Positions 44,116 through 53,846 of a DNA stretch of 64,000 bases are shown here, one piece after another (position 1 is the first letter of the stretch; the number at the start of each line of letters is the position of its first letter). This DNA comes from Candidatus Ferrigenium altingense (GTDB lineage: Bacteria; Pseudomonadota; Gammaproteobacteria; Burkholderiales; Gallionellaceae), in assembly GCA_020621985.1 (NCBI GenBank), contig JAHRYS010000001.1, positions 124,001 to 188,000 on the forward strand. Reading direction: 5' to 3'. The notes beneath the pieces were generated by a model that saw nothing but the letters and a program-made list of their open reading frames with translations, searched no databases and was not told the origin of the DNA. A program made the translations under genes and the position numbers.

Positions 44116-44433
44116 ATGAGCACCATGCAATTGCAAGAAGGTATCCGTGATATCAATCTGACTTATCTGATGCTCGCACAGCAAATGATCAAGGAGGATC
44201 GGCCAGCAGCAATTTTCCGTTTGGGTATCGGTCAGGATTTGGTGGATATTATTGCCGGCCTGACACCCGCGCAGATCATCAAGATGGCGGCTTCCAATAT
44301 GTTGCTGTGCCGTTTTCGTTTTGACGAAAATCTGTTGCTCAATATGGTGACCGGCTACAGCAAGGATCGCATGATGTCCCAGGCGCATGCGGCGATTCTG
44401 ATGTCGGCTCAACCCGTTGAAGAGCTGGTGTAG
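44116..44433 (+). CDS. flhD: Flagellar master regulator subunit FlhD
   Basis: A 105-residue FlhD. With FlhC it forms the FlhD4C2 activator that starts the flagellar gene cascade. Family marks are IRDINLTYLMLAQQMI near residue 10, RLGI, and LTPAQIIKMAASNMLLCRFR near 52. AAGGGGG precedes the ATG. The gene overlaps flhC by 17 bases. The location just before motA-motB and chemotaxis genes is the same as in E. coli and many betaproteobacteria. Confidence 0.95.
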   Translation: MSTMQLQEGIRDINLTYLMLAQQMIKEDRPAAIFRLGIGQDLVDIIAGLTPAQIIKMAASNMLLCRFRFDENLLLNMVTGYSKDRMMSQAHAAILMSAQPVEELV

Positions 44434-45004
44434 AAAGGCGGTTGATCTGACTGTCAAAACCGTAGCGGGTGAAGCACGGCAAGTCAAAACTGCGATTGAT
44501 CTGATCGAGTTGGGTGCGCGCTTGCAGTTGTTGCAAGAAGAAACCTCGCTGAGCCGCGAGCGTTTGCTCAGGCTCTACAAGGAGATCAAGGGCGAGTCGC
44601 CTTCCAAGGGGATGCTGCCCTACTCGACCGACTGGTTCATGAGCTGGCAGCCGAATATTCACTCGTCCCTGTTCATGGATATTTACCGGTTTCTGGTCAT
44701 CAATGCCGGAATCGATGGCGTGCAGGCGCTGATTACCGCATATCGTTTATACCTCGATCAGGTGCAAGGCATCGAAGACGCCGAACCCGCACTGAGTATT
44801 ACCCGCGCATGGTTTCTGGTTCGCTTTTTCAAGGCGGGGATGATGCAGCTTTCTCCCTGCAAGGAATGCGGCGGATACTTTGTGGCTCATGCGAATGAAC
44901 TGCACGGCAACTATGTGTGCGGCATCTGTCATCCTCCCGCGCGCGCCGGCAAGACCAAGGCTGCCAAGCAGGCCTCGATTGCCGCTGCGCAAACCGCTTG
45001 TTGA
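44417..45004 (+). CDS. flhC: Flagellar master regulator subunit FlhC
   Basis: Up to 195 residues; the FlhC family core starts at about residue 25 (AIDLIELGARLQLL) and includes STDWFMSW, ITRAWFLVRF and the zinc site CKECGGYF...CGICH (four Cys). The start is uncertain: TTG at 44417 overlaps flhD, and there is no ATG in the first 60 codons; a non-ATG start after AGAAAGG near 44434 would give a length closer to E. coli FlhC. Partner of FlhD in activating class II flagellar promoters. Confidence 0.92.
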   Translation: MKSWCRKAVDLTVKTVAGEARQVKTAIDLIELGARLQLLQEETSLSRERLLRLYKEIKGESPSKGMLPYSTDWFMSWQPNIHSSLFMDIYRFLVINAGIDGVQALITAYRLYLDQVQGIEDAEPALSITRAWFLVRFFKAGMMQLSPCKECGGYFVAHANELHGNYVCGICHPPARAGKTKAAKQASIAAAQTAC

Positions 45005-45182
45005 TTAGGCCAAGACCAATAAATTTGGCGGGCCGGCATGGCCTTGCGGCCCAATCCGACCAAAAACTGCGCCAATGCGCAATACATCTGCTCCCAATCC
45101 TGCTGAATTAATCTAGAATGCGCATATGGCTTTGCCGGCTGCAACGCGGGGCGCGTGAGTCGAAGGCATTAGGAACCTACTG

Positions 45183-45257
45183 CCTCCCCCTTGCGGGGAG
45201 AGCGGAAGGGTCGTCGTGTAAGCGGCGGGGTATCCACCGGCCTCCCCCTTGCGGGGA
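45183..45257. repeat. Two direct copies of a short hairpin before motA
   Basis: CCTCCCCCTTGCGGGGA at 45183-45199 and 45241-45257. Each can fold as CCCC-CTTG-CGGGG type hairpins. The rest of the 277-base flhC-motA gap shows no gene and no convincing sigma28 (TAAA-N15-GCCGATAA) promoter. Confidence 0.65.
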
Positions 45258-45281
45258 TAAACAACAACAGGGAATGCGGGT

Positions 45282-46136
45282 ATGTTGGTAATCATCGGTT
45301 ATGTGGTGGTGTGTTTTTCGGTCTTCGGCGGTTTTGCCATGGCTGGCGGCCACTTGGCCGCATTGTTTCAGCCGATTGAGCTGCTCATGATCGGGGGTGC
45401 CGCAGCCGGTGCCTTTCTTGTCGGCAATACCGGCAAGGTGATCAAGGCGACGCTCAAGAATTTGCCGAAAATCATGAAGGGATCCAAATATAACAAGGAA
45501 ACCTACATGGAGTTGATGGCCTTGTTGTATGAGTTGCTGAACAAGGTACGCAAGGAAGGCTTGATGTCTATCGAAGGCGATGTGGAAGAGCCGGCGGAAA
45601 GCGCGCTTTTCGTCAAATACCCCAAGGTGATTGCGGATCATCATGTGATCGAATTCATGACCGATTACCTGCGCATCATGGTCAGCGGCAACCTGAACGC
45701 GATGGAAATCGAAAACCTGATGGATGTGGAAATCGACACGCATCATCACGAGGAGATGGTGCCTTCCCATGTGATTGCCAAGCTGGGCGACGGGATGCCG
45801 GCCTTCGGTATCGTCGCGGCGGTAATGGGCGTGGTGCACACCATGGAATCGGTTGGCCTGCCACCTGCCGAACTGGGTATATTGATTGCCCACGCGCTGG
45901 TTGGCACCTTCCTTGGCATTCTGCTGGCCTACGGGTTTGTCGGTCCGTTGGCCACGCAACTGGAACAGAAAGCCGAAGAAGGCACCAGGATACTCAACGT
46001 CATCAAGGTGACGCTGCTGGCCAACCTCAACGGTTATGCGCCGGCGATGGCGGTCGAGTTTGGCCGCAAGGTGCTGGATTCCACCGAGCGTCCAGGTTTT
46101 GCCGAACTGGAAGAGCATGTCAAGCAAAAACGCTAA
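45282..46136 (+). CDS. motA: Flagellar motor stator protein MotA
   Basis: A 284-residue inner-membrane protein with four helices. MotA and MotB form the proton-driven stator that turns the flagellum. The MotA-TolQ-ExbB domain with GDGMPAFGIVAAVMGVVHTM (third helix, prolines near the pore) and the cytoplasmic charged region KVRKEGLMSIEGDVE are visible. Length equals that of the E. coli-type MotA group (about 290). Start ATG at 45282. motB follows after 94 bases that contain a purine-rich hairpin. Confidence 0.95.
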   Translation: MLVIIGYVVVCFSVFGGFAMAGGHLAALFQPIELLMIGGAAAGAFLVGNTGKVIKATLKNLPKIMKGSKYNKETYMELMALLYELLNKVRKEGLMSIEGDVEEPAESALFVKYPKVIADHHVIEFMTDYLRIMVSGNLNAMEIENLMDVEIDTHHHEEMVPSHVIAKLGDGMPAFGIVAAVMGVVHTMESVGLPPAELGILIAHALVGTFLGILLAYGFVGPLATQLEQKAEEGTRILNVIKVTLLANLNGYAPAMAVEFGRKVLDSTERPGFAELEEHVKQKR

Positions 46137-46139
46137 ACA

Positions 46140-46215
46140 GGACTGGCAAGTGGTAAGTGGGAAGTAGGGAGTGGGAAACCACCCACCACTCCCTGCTCTC
46201 TACTTACCATCTGCC
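46140..46215. repeat. Purine-rich inverted repeat between motA and motB
   Basis: AAGTGGTAAGTGGGAAGTAGGGAGTGGG is followed by complementary CCACTCCCTGCTCTCTACTTACC. Same family as the copies between the chemotaxis genes, without the central GGCACTTCGTGCC. It might attenuate motB relative to motA; unproven. Confidence 0.65.
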
Positions 46216-46230
46216 TTCTGATTTCTGACC

Positions 46231-47271
46231 ATGGCCGAAGATAAAAACAAAAAACCCATTGTTGTAAAGCGCATCAAGAAAGTGGTGGGCGTGGCACACG
46301 GCGGCGCGTGGAAGATTGCCTATGCCGATTTCGTCACGGCGATGATGGCGTTCTTCCTGCTGATGTGGCTGCTTGGCACGACCAACAAGGGCGATCTGGA
46401 AGGTATTGCCGAATATTTCAAGATGCCGCTCAAGGTGGCATTGTCGGGCGGCAAGGTCTCCGGCGAGACTACTAGCGTCATTCAGGGCGGCGGCCACGAT
46501 ATTACGCGTGCCGAAGGACAGGTGAAGATGGGCGGGAAGTCTGCTGAAAGCAGGGTAGTCGATCTTAAGAAAGTGCAAGCCGAGGTATTGCGCAGTCAGC
46601 GCAAGGAGGAAGTCGAAAGGCTTAAGCAGCTGAAAGCCAGCATCGAGAAAGCCATCGAGAGCAGCCCCAAGTTGCAGCAATTCAAGAATCAGATACTGCT
46701 GGACATCACCAGCGAAGGGCTGCGCATCCAGATTGTGGATGAAAAAAACCGTCCGATGTTCCAGATCGGCAGTGCCCAGCTGGAGCCCTATACCAAAGAA
46801 ATTCTGCATGAGATCGGCAAGATGCTGAACGAAGTGCCCAACAAGCTGAGCATCTCCGGTCACACTGACGCAGCCCTTTACGGCGGGGGTGCCAAGGGGT
46901 ACAGCAATTGGGAGTTGTCCGCAGACCGTGCCAATGCTTCGCGCCGCGAATTGATCGTGGGCGGCATGACGGAGGAAAAAATCATCCGCGTGGTGGGTTT
47001 GTCTTCTGCGGTACTGTTCAAAAAGGAAGAGCCGCTCAACCCGATCAATCGCCGCATCAGCATGATCGTGATGAACAAAAAGGCCGAAGAGGCAGCCAGC
47101 CATGACGGCGGTACGGTCGGTGAAAACGTCGCTGCGGATGACGAAGAATCCGGCGTCGCCGGCGCAGAATCGATTCAAGCAGCGATGCCGCCAAGCGGCA
47201 ACTCGCAAAACACCGCAGCGACGCACGCCGCTTCTGCCGTCCCCGCCGCGCCGGCAGCGCGCCGGCCTTAA
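46231..47271 (+). CDS. motB: Flagellar motor stator protein MotB
   Basis: A 346-residue protein with one membrane helix carrying the essential proton-binding Asp in AYADFVTAMMAFFLLMW (about residue 33) and a C-terminal OmpA-like peptidoglycan-binding domain (about 185-285; LSISGHTDA, NWELSADRANASRREL, NPINRRISMIVM). The Ala/Pro-rich tail after 290 is variable. Partner of MotA. No sigma28 promoter was found. Confidence 0.95.
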   Translation: MAEDKNKKPIVVKRIKKVVGVAHGGAWKIAYADFVTAMMAFFLLMWLLGTTNKGDLEGIAEYFKMPLKVALSGGKVSGETTSVIQGGGHDITRAEGQVKMGGKSAESRVVDLKKVQAEVLRSQRKEEVERLKQLKASIEKAIESSPKLQQFKNQILLDITSEGLRIQIVDEKNRPMFQIGSAQLEPYTKEILHEIGKMLNEVPNKLSISGHTDAALYGGGAKGYSNWELSADRANASRRELIVGGMTEEKIIRVVGLSSAVLFKKEEPLNPINRRISMIVMNKKAEEAASHDGGTVGENVAADDEESGVAGAESIQAAMPPSGNSQNTAATHAASAVPAAPAARRP

Positions 47272-47520
47272 TCCCGCGAATTGGTGGGTGTTTATTTCTC
47301 TGTTCTCCCGAAACAAATCAAGGCTCGCCATTTAAAGTGCTGATTGTGGCGGGGCTGCCCCATAACGGCAGAAGCAGTGAAAATAAACGCAGACGTCTAT
47401 TTGTCCAGTTCGCCGGACTGTGGATTTCCCGCCTTGGGTATTGCGGCATTGCGCCGGATGTTCGGCAACAGTACGGCAGCGGAAGCATAAGTAGGTAAAT
47501 TTGGCACATGGGAGTTGACG
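47272..47520. other. Intergenic stretch between motB and the first chemoreceptor gene
   Basis: About 250 bases with no supported gene. Remnant-like short frames only. GGGAG lies seven bases before the chemoreceptor ATG. I could not identify a terminator or promoter of good quality. Confidence 0.4.
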
Positions 47521-49143
47521 ATGTTAAATAATATGAAAATCAGTTCACGGTTGATGATTCTGCTGGCCATCTTGCTGGCAGGGCTTGTGGTAGTCGGTGC
47601 GGTGGGGCTGTATGCCGCCGGCAAGATAGTAAGCGCGCTGGAGTCGGAGTTTGACGAAAAAATGACGCCCATCGTGCAACTGACTGCCATCGCCAAGGCG
47701 AATCTGGGCAACCGGCTGGCCATCGCCAATGCGATTATCCAGCCCGAGAATATGGCGGATTACATTCAGGTGATAGGAAAGAACAAGGCCGAAATCGACA
47801 AGCAATGGGAAGCCTTCATGACCTCGTTGACCGACGAGGAAGACAGGATACTGGCGGCGAAATTTGCCGAGGTGCGCGGACGCTTTGTCGAAGAAGGCAT
47901 CAAGCCGGCCGTGGCGGCGATGCGCGCCAATAACGTGGCCGAGATCAGGCGGATACAGATAGAGCACGTCAATCCCTTATATACACCGATGTTCGAGGCG
48001 CTGGATGCGCTGATCGAGATGGAAAAGCGCGATGCCGAGAAGCTGCACAAGGAATCGACCGCTACTTACGAAACCACGCATATGCTGCTCATCGCGCTGA
48101 TCCTGGCCGGTGCGGCATTGGGCGGCGCATTGGGGTTTTCCATCATTCGCGGCATCAACCGTTCGATCGGCGAATTGCGCGGCGTGATGGTCAAGATGTC
48201 GGCGGATGGCGATTTGAGCTCACGCGCCAAGGTATACGGAAAGGATGAGATCGGTCAGGCAGCAACGGCGTTCAACGGGCTGATCGACGGTTTCGCTGGC
48301 ATCATCAGGCAGGTGCTCGGCCATGCCGTTACGGTGTCCGGCACCGCGGCGCAACTGTCCACCTCCTCGTCGCAAATCGCGCAAAGCTCGCAGGCGCAAA
48401 GTGAAGCGGCCGCTTCCACGGCGGCGGCGGTAGAACAGATTACCGTGAGCATTAATTCGGTCGCCGCTAACACCGAGGATGTGCGCAAGCTGTCCGAGAG
48501 GAGTTTGAGCCAAACCCGGCAGGGTAACCAGAATGTGACCGAAATGGTCGGCGAAATTCATAGCGTGCAAGAGGCAGTCAATCAAATCGCCAACTCGGTA
48601 AAAGAATTTGTTGATAGCACCCGCGCCATTGCCGGCATGACCCAGCAAGTGAAGGAGATCGCCGACCAGACCAATTTGCTGGCATTGAATGCGGCAATCG
48701 AAGCGGCGCGCGCCGGTGAGCAGGGACGCGGTTTTGCGGTGGTGGCGGATGAGGTGCGCAAGCTGGCGGAGAAGTCCGCGCAGTCGGCCAATGAAATCGA
48801 CCGCGTGACCAATTCGCTGAACCAGAAATCCACCCACGTCGAGGCGACCGTGCAAGCGGGCTTGCGCTCGCTGCAGACTACGCAGGAGCATATCGAGCGG
48901 GTTTCGATCGTATTGAACGAAGCGGGAGAAGCGGTCACGCAATCCAGCCACGGTGTGAGCGACATCGCCGCTTCGGTGGGCGAGCAAAGCCTGGCGAGCA
49001 CCGAGATAGCGCGCAACGTGGAGAAAATCGCGCAAATGTCGGAAGAGAATCATGCTGCGGTGGAATCGAATACCGAGGGTATCGTGCGCCTGGAACAGTT
49101 GGCCAATGAGTTGCAGGCTGCGGCGAGTAAATTCAAGGTGTAG
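47521..49143 (+). CDS. Methyl-accepting chemotaxis protein (four-helix-bundle sensor)
   Basis: A 540-residue transmembrane chemoreceptor. Helix 1 at about 10-31, periplasmic four-helix-bundle ligand domain (32-190), helix 2 about 190-212, HAMP, then the coiled-coil signalling domain with the conserved hairpin tip [20 protein letters not shown]. It lacks a C-terminal CheR-docking pentapeptide. ATG 47521 with GGGAG upstream is preferred to a TTG two codons earlier. It opens the chemotaxis gene run. Ligand unknown. Confidence 0.92.
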   Translation: MLNNMKISSRLMILLAILLAGLVVVGAVGLYAAGKIVSALESEFDEKMTPIVQLTAIAKANLGNRLAIANAIIQPENMADYIQVIGKNKAEIDKQWEAFMTSLTDEEDRILAAKFAEVRGRFVEEGIKPAVAAMRANNVAEIRRIQIEHVNPLYTPMFEALDALIEMEKRDAEKLHKESTATYETTHMLLIALILAGAALGGALGFSIIRGINRSIGELRGVMVKMSADGDLSSRAKVYGKDEIGQAATAFNGLIDGFAGIIRQVLGHAVTVSGTAAQLSTSSSQIAQSSQAQSEAAASTAAAVEQITVSINSVAANTEDVRKLSERSLSQTRQGNQNVTEMVGEIHSVQEAVNQIANSVKEFVDSTRAIAGMTQQVKEIADQTNLLALNAAIEAARAGEQGRGFAVVADEVRKLAEKSAQSANEIDRVTNSLNQKSTHVEATVQAGLRSLQTTQEHIERVSIVLNEAGEAVTQSSHGVSDIAASVGEQSLASTEIARNVEKIAQMSEENHAAVESNTEGIVRLEQLANELQAAASKFKV

Positions 49144-49173
49144 GGGTGCGATTTATAAAAAGGGGCTGCAACA

Positions 49174-51252
49174 ATGCAAAATAAGAACGCTTACGTTTCG
49201 CAAAAGGAAGTGCCGTTTCCGTCCGGTGCGGTGCTGGTTTCAAAAACCGACACCAAGGGCATCACCACCTATGCGAACGACGCGTTCGTGGCGTTATCCG
49301 GATATTCGCGCGAAGAGCTGGTCGGCACAAGCCATAACATCGTGCGCCATCCCGATATGCCGCCATCGGCCTTCAAATGGCTGTGGGATACGCTGAAAGA
49401 AGAGCGCCCGTGGCGCGGCATGGTCAAGAACCGCTGCAAGAATGGCGACCACTACTGGGTGCGCGCCACCGTTGCGCCGATCGTCGAAGGCGGCAAAATC
49501 ACCGGCTATGTGTCGGTGCGCAAAGCGCCGACGCGCAATCAGATTGCCGAAGCGGAAGTGTTGTACCGGGAATTGAACCAGTCCGGCGCGGAGATTGTGT
49601 CGAAATACGAGCGCTTCAAGTTCAAGAACTGGTCGCTGAAGGCCAAATTGCAGTTCATGATCCAGGCCACGCTCATCGTTGTCCTGGCCATCGCGCAAAT
49701 TCTTGTTTCCGCAGATATGCGGGAGGAACCAAAAAAACTGGCGATTGAAAAGGGAACCCAGCTCGCCAATGAAATCATCGACAGCGCGAACATGCTGATG
49801 GTGGTCGGGCAATTCAGCGATGCGGAAAATCGCAAATTGCTGCTTAAAAAGGTGCGTTCATCCGGTAGCGTCAAGTCCGCACAGCTGGTACGCACCAGGG
49901 CGGTGGCGGATACGTATGGTTCCGGCCTGCCCGAAGAACAGGTCAAGGACGATGCCCAGCGGCAGGCGATCGAAAGCAAGAAGCAAAGCATTACCTTCAC
50001 GAGCAACGGGGACGGCGCGACGGTGATGCGGGTGATAACGCCTTATCTGGCGAGCAAGGATTTTCACGGCACCGATTGCACGGGTTGTCACGCGGTGCCG
50101 GAAGGGACGGTGCTGGGCGCTTCGGATGTGGTGATCGACATGAAGTCGGATAGCGCCAAAGTCGATCGCATGGAGATGCTGATGCTGGGCGGGCAGCTTG
50201 CGCTGCAAGTTTTCCTGTTCTTTTTCATCGGCTACTGTGTCGACAGGTATGTGCGCCGCCCGGTTCGTGCAGTGGGTAATGAGTTCAGGAATATCATGGA
50301 GGGCAATCTCGACACCGAACTGGACCTTTCTCTCCGGGATGAAATGGGGTCGCTGTTGTGCGAAATCCAGACCATGCAATGCTATTTGCGCACCATGGTA
50401 GACGAGATTGCCACGCCGGTCGGGCAGATGCAGCAGCGCATCGTGGATATGGACGCCAGGGTGTCCAGCGTGGCGGATAATGCGGTTGACGAGCAGGATC
50501 ATATCCAGCAGATAGCCAGCACGATGGAGGAATTCAGCCAATCGATCGCCGAAGTGGCGAGCATGGCGGCGGATTCGCTCAACGATGCGCGCGCGATGCA
50601 GGAAGTTATCAATGCCAACGCCGACAGGATGCAAGGCCAGATTAACCCCGCCATGAGCAAAGCCGTGGATACCGTGCAGTCTTCCGGCAAGACGATTGCC
50701 GATCTCAGCGCGGCCATCCAGAAGATCGGCGTAATTGCGAATGCGATCAAGGATATTGCCGAACAGACCAACCTGCTGGCGTTGAATGCGGCGATTGAGG
50801 CGGCGCGCGCCGGCGAACAGGGGCGCGGTTTCGCGGTCGTGGCGGATGAAGTGCGCAAGCTGGCGGAGCGCACCGCAACCAGCACCAAGGATATTGCCAG
50901 CACCATCGGCGAGATTAACGCAATCTCGGAGGCCGCCGTAAAATCCATGCAGGGCGCGATGACCGATGTTGAGGCCGGGGTCGCATTGGTTCATATCAAT
51001 AGCGAAGGGCTCAAAAAAATCAGGGTCGCAATGGTCAAAGTGGATGAGCGCATGGAACATATTGCGACCGCATCGAGAGAGCAGTCTGCGGCGAGCGAGA
51101 GTGTGGCAAACAGCCTGGAGCGCGTCACCAGCCTGGTGGACAACAATGCGCAATCCGCCAAGGATGCCAAATTGGCCGCAGAAGAGTTGGCCGAGTCGGC
51201 CAATGAACTGAAAAAGGCCGGGTACCCGCTGACTAAATGTGCGATGGGATAA
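49174..51252 (+). CDS. Chemoreceptor with N-terminal PAS domain and extracytoplasmic heme c motif
   Basis: A 692-residue receptor. Residues about 15-125 are an Aer-like PAS domain ([32 protein letters not shown]), usually FAD- or ligand-binding in aerotaxis. Helix 1 is about 158-183 and helix 2 about 333-357; the loop between them (about 150 residues) faces the periplasm and has CTGCH at 302-306 ([17 protein letters not shown]), a heme c attachment site, in a context resembling heme-c sensor domains of Geobacter chemoreceptors. HAMP and the signalling domain ([20 protein letters not shown] tip) follow. It could sense redox state, oxygen or NO on one side and energy state on the other (inference). 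Confidence 0.88.
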   Translation: MQNKNAYVSQKEVPFPSGAVLVSKTDTKGITTYANDAFVALSGYSREELVGTSHNIVRHPDMPPSAFKWLWDTLKEERPWRGMVKNRCKNGDHYWVRATVAPIVEGGKITGYVSVRKAPTRNQIAEAEVLYRELNQSGAEIVSKYERFKFKNWSLKAKLQFMIQATLIVVLAIAQILVSADMREEPKKLAIEKGTQLANEIIDSANMLMVVGQFSDAENRKLLLKKVRSSGSVKSAQLVRTRAVADTYGSGLPEEQVKDDAQRQAIESKKQSITFTSNGDGATVMRVITPYLASKDFHGTDCTGCHAVPEGTVLGASDVVIDMKSDSAKVDRMEMLMLGGQLALQVFLFFFIGYCVDRYVRRPVRAVGNEFRNIMEGNLDTELDLSLRDEMGSLLCEIQTMQCYLRTMVDEIATPVGQMQQRIVDMDARVSSVADNAVDEQDHIQQIASTMEEFSQSIAEVASMAADSLNDARAMQEVINANADRMQGQINPAMSKAVDTVQSSGKTIADLSAAIQKIGVIANAIKDIAEQTNLLALNAAIEAARAGEQGRGFAVVADEVRKLAERTATSTKDIASTIGEINAISEAAVKSMQGAMTDVEAGVALVHINSEGLKKIRVAMVKVDERMEHIATASREQSAASESVANSLERVTSLVDNNAQSAKDAKLAAEELAESANELKKAGYPLTKCAMG

Positions 51253-51319
51253 TTCGTAGGGGCGTATGGCATACGCCCTTGTAGGGAGAGTAGGGGCGTA
51301 TGCCATACGCCCCTACGAA
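51253..51319. repeat. Perfect 26-bp inverted repeat before cheV
   Basis: Arms at 51253-51278 and 51294-51319 (TTCGTAGGGGCGTATGGCAT start of the left arm) are perfect reverse complements around a 15-base loop. Each arm also contains the smaller palindrome GGGCGTATGGCATACGCCC-type. The left arm starts directly after the receptor stop codon and the right arm ends seven bases before the cheV ribosome site. Confidence 0.88.
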
Positions 51320-51332
51320 TGAGGAGAAATAA

Positions 51333-52274
51333 ATGTCGGACCTGTTAAAAAATATTGATGCCCGCACCAAGCTGGCGGGGACCAATAAGCTGGAAATCCT
51401 GATGTTTTCGCTCGGGTTGGACAATCGAACCGGGCGCGAGGAAACCTTCGGTATCAATGTGTTCAAGGTGCGCGAGGTGATGCGTATCCCGAAAATTACC
51501 CGTGCGCCGGAAATGCCGCCCTCGGTGGAAGGTATGGTGAGTTTGCGCGGGGCGCTGGTTCCGGTGATTGATCTGGCCAAATACACGGGGATCGAGACTG
51601 ATGACAAGGCGGAGATCATGATTGTCACCGAGTACAACGGCCACACCCAGGGCTTTCTGGTCAAGGCTGTGGACAATATTCTGCGCCTGGATTGGGCGGC
51701 GATGCGCGTTCCGCCGGCGATGCTGGTCGCCGAAATGGGTGGGCTGGTCACGGCGATTACCGAGCTGAAGGATGGCCGCCTGGTGATGATGCTGGATGTG
51801 GAAAAGGTGCTTTCCGAAACCAGCCGTTTCGATACCGACGAGTTGATTTTCAAGAGCGTGAAGCCGCTGGGCAAGGAGCGCACGGTGTTTTTCGCCGACG
51901 ATTCTTCGGTAGCGCGCAACCAGATCGCACGCACGCTGGATGCGATGCAGGTGAAGCATATCTCGGCAATCAACGGACGTCAGGCGTGGATCGAATTGTC
52001 GAAGATGGCGGATTATGCCGACGACTCGCACACGCCGCTCAAGGACATGGTGCAGGTGATTTTGACCGATGTGGAAATGCCCGAGATGGACGGCTATATG
52101 CTGACGCGCAAGATCAAGGCGGATAAGCGGTTTGTCGGCATACCGGTGCTGATGCACTCGTCGTTGAGCAGCTCATCCAACCAGCAGCTCGGCAAGACGG
52201 TTGGAGTGGATGAGTATGTGCCGAAGTTTGAACCGCAGAAGCTGGCGCAGACACTGGCGCGATTGTTGGCTTAG
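51333..52274 (+). CDS. cheV: CheV coupling protein (CheW-receiver), copy 1
   Basis: A 313-residue protein: CheW domain about 20-165 (FGINVFKVREVMRIPKITR; GMVSLRGALVPVIDLAKYTG) and receiver domain about 180-310 with the acceptor Asp in VILTDVEMPEMDGY and a KP-equivalent lysine in VPKFEP. CheV couples receptors to CheA and tunes the array by phosphorylation. GAGGAGA precedes the ATG. About half of its residues match the next gene, so the two arose by duplication. Confidence 0.93.
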   Translation: MSDLLKNIDARTKLAGTNKLEILMFSLGLDNRTGREETFGINVFKVREVMRIPKITRAPEMPPSVEGMVSLRGALVPVIDLAKYTGIETDDKAEIMIVTEYNGHTQGFLVKAVDNILRLDWAAMRVPPAMLVAEMGGLVTAITELKDGRLVMMLDVEKVLSETSRFDTDELIFKSVKPLGKERTVFFADDSSVARNQIARTLDAMQVKHISAINGRQAWIELSKMADYADDSHTPLKDMVQVILTDVEMPEMDGYMLTRKIKADKRFVGIPVLMHSSLSSSSNQQLGKTVGVDEYVPKFEPQKLAQTLARLLA

Positions 52275-52371
52275 TGGGTAGTAGGGAGTGGAAAGTGGAA
52301 CGGCACTTCGTGCCTCAGTGGAAAGTGGAAAACCCACTCCCCACTCCCCACTCCCCACTTCCCACTTTCCA
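52273..52371. repeat. Purine-rich hairpin with GGCACTTCGTGCC core between the two cheV genes
   Basis: GTGGGTAGTAGGGAGTGGAA is followed by the core GGAACGGCACTTCGTGCCTC (52297-52316), then GTGGAAAGTGG and a pyrimidine-rich complementary half up to 52371. The core is itself a hairpin (GGCACTTCGTGCC). Fullest copy of the family. Confidence 0.8.
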
Positions 52372-52386
52372 GACAGGGAGAGAGAA

Positions 52387-53334
52387 ATGAGTTACACAGA
52401 AGAAATGACGGGCCATAACCAGGACGGTTTGCTGGACCATGTTGATGCACGCACCAGCCTGGCCGGCACCAACAAGATGGAGATCCTGCTATTCAGCCTG
52501 GGCAGCGGCGAGAAGTTCGGCATCAATGTGTTCAAGGTCAAGGAAATTTGCCAGGCCGGCAAGATCACGCGCACGCCGAATATGCCGAACGGGGTGGAGG
52601 GCATCGTATCGTTGCGCGGGCATGTGATGCCGGTCCTGAGTCTGGCGAATTTCATGGGGTTGCAGCCGGCCGAGAAACACCAGACCATGATGGTGGCTGA
52701 ATACAGCAACCACATTCTGGGTTTTCTGGTGCAAGGGGTAGACCGCATCATCCGGGTAGATTGGGACAAGGTGCGCGCGACCGAGGGGATGCTCTCCGAC
52801 AAGGGTGCGCTCATCACCGCGATCACCGAGTTGCCGGATGGATCGCTGATTTCGATTCTGGATGTGGAGCAGATTTTAGCCAATGCGTTTGGCGATGCTG
52901 TCGTCGGAAATGTCGAGCGCGTAGAGTCAGAGCATGATTTGTGTATTTTCTTTGCCGACGACTCGATGGTGGCGCGCAGGAAAATTGCCGAGGTGCTGGA
53001 CAAGATGGGCGTCAAGCACATTCAGGCGACCAACGGCCACGAGGCGTGGGAAAGGCTCAAGGCTATGGCGGACACGGCGCAGATTGCCGGGGCGAATCTG
53101 CACGACCAGTTTCAGGTGATTTTGACCGATGCGGAAATGCCGGAGATGGATGGTTATGTGTTGACCCAGCATATCAAATCGGACCGCCGTTTTGACGGCA
53201 TACCGGTGGTAATGCATTCCTCGCTGTCTTCGGATGCGAACCGCGCAATGGGGCGTCGCGTCGGGGTGGATCATTATGTGCCGAAATTTGATTCGATTAT
53301 TTTGTCGTCAGTACTGCGTCCGTTGTTGAGTTGA
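52387..53334 (+). CDS. cheV: CheV coupling protein (CheW-receiver), copy 2
   Basis: A 315-residue paralogue of the preceding gene: CheW domain (FGINVFKVKEICQAGKITR; GIVSLRGHVMPVLSLANFMG) followed by a receiver with the acceptor Asp in VILTDAEMPEMDGYVL. ATG 52387 follows GGGAGAGAA; the open frame upstream runs through the repeat and is not coding. Two CheV proteins side by side may link different receptor classes to the two CheA kinases encoded downstream (inference). Confidence 0.93.
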   Translation: MSYTEEMTGHNQDGLLDHVDARTSLAGTNKMEILLFSLGSGEKFGINVFKVKEICQAGKITRTPNMPNGVEGIVSLRGHVMPVLSLANFMGLQPAEKHQTMMVAEYSNHILGFLVQGVDRIIRVDWDKVRATEGMLSDKGALITAITELPDGSLISILDVEQILANAFGDAVVGNVERVESEHDLCIFFADDSMVARRKIAEVLDKMGVKHIQATNGHEAWERLKAMADTAQIAGANLHDQFQVILTDAEMPEMDGYVLTQHIKSDRRFDGIPVVMHSSLSSDANRAMGRRVGVDHYVPKFDSIILSSVLRPLLS

Positions 53335-53335
53335 T

Positions 53336-53424
53336 GGTGAGTGGAAAGTAGGGAGTGGTGAGTAGGAAGTGGGGAGTAGGTTTCCCACTTTCCATTGAGG
53401 CACGAAGTGCCGTTCCACTCTCCA
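53336..53424. repeat. Purine-rich hairpin between cheV copy 2 and cheY
   Basis: GTGAGTGGAAAGTAGGGAGTG block, then CCCACTTTCCATTGAG and the core in the opposite orientation to copy 52273 (GAGGCACGAAGTGCCGTTCC at 53397-53416), ending CACTCTCC. Confidence 0.78.
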
Positions 53425-53439
53425 AATTAGGGGATTGTT

Positions 53440-53838
53440 ATGGGAATAGAAAATACAAGGTTTTTGGTGGTGGATGATTTTTCCACGATGCGCCGCATTG
53501 TGCGCAATTTGCTCAAGGAGCTGGGCTTTTTGAACGTCCAGGAGGCGGAAGATGGAGTGGATGCATTGGCCAAGCTGCGCGCGGACGAGTTCGATTTTGT
53601 GGTATCCGACTGGAACATGCCCAACATGACGGGAATCGATCTGCTGCGGGAAATTCGCGCGGACGCCAAACTCAAACACCTGCCGGTGTTGATGGTGACG
53701 GCAGAGGCGAAGAAGGAAAATATTATTGCAGCGGCGCAGGCGGGCGCGAGCGGCTATGTGGTGAAGCCGTTCACGGCCGCCACGCTGGATGAGAAGCTGA
53801 AGAAAATCTTTCAAAACTTTCCAAATCTACAAAAGTGA
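53440..53838 (+). CDS. cheY: Chemotaxis response regulator CheY
   Basis: A 132-residue single-domain receiver. It has the acidic pocket ([15 protein letters not shown]), the acceptor Asp in [12 protein letters not shown], Thr in [10 protein letters not shown] and Lys in [11 protein letters not shown], all as in E. coli CheY. Phospho-CheY binds FliM and reverses the flagellar motor. It overlaps the possible GTG start of cheZ, typical of the cheY-cheZ pair. Confidence 0.96.
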   Translation: MGIENTRFLVVDDFSTMRRIVRNLLKELGFLNVQEAEDGVDALAKLRADEFDFVVSDWNMPNMTGIDLLREIRADAKLKHLPVLMVTAEAKKENIIAAAQAGASGYVVKPFTAATLDEKLKKIFQNFPNLQK

Positions 53839-53846
53839 GTGATGTC

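Noticed and set aside
45005..47520. Sigma28 promoters before motA and the first receptor gene
   Set aside because: No TAAA-N15-GCCGATAA match of acceptable quality was found in either gap.
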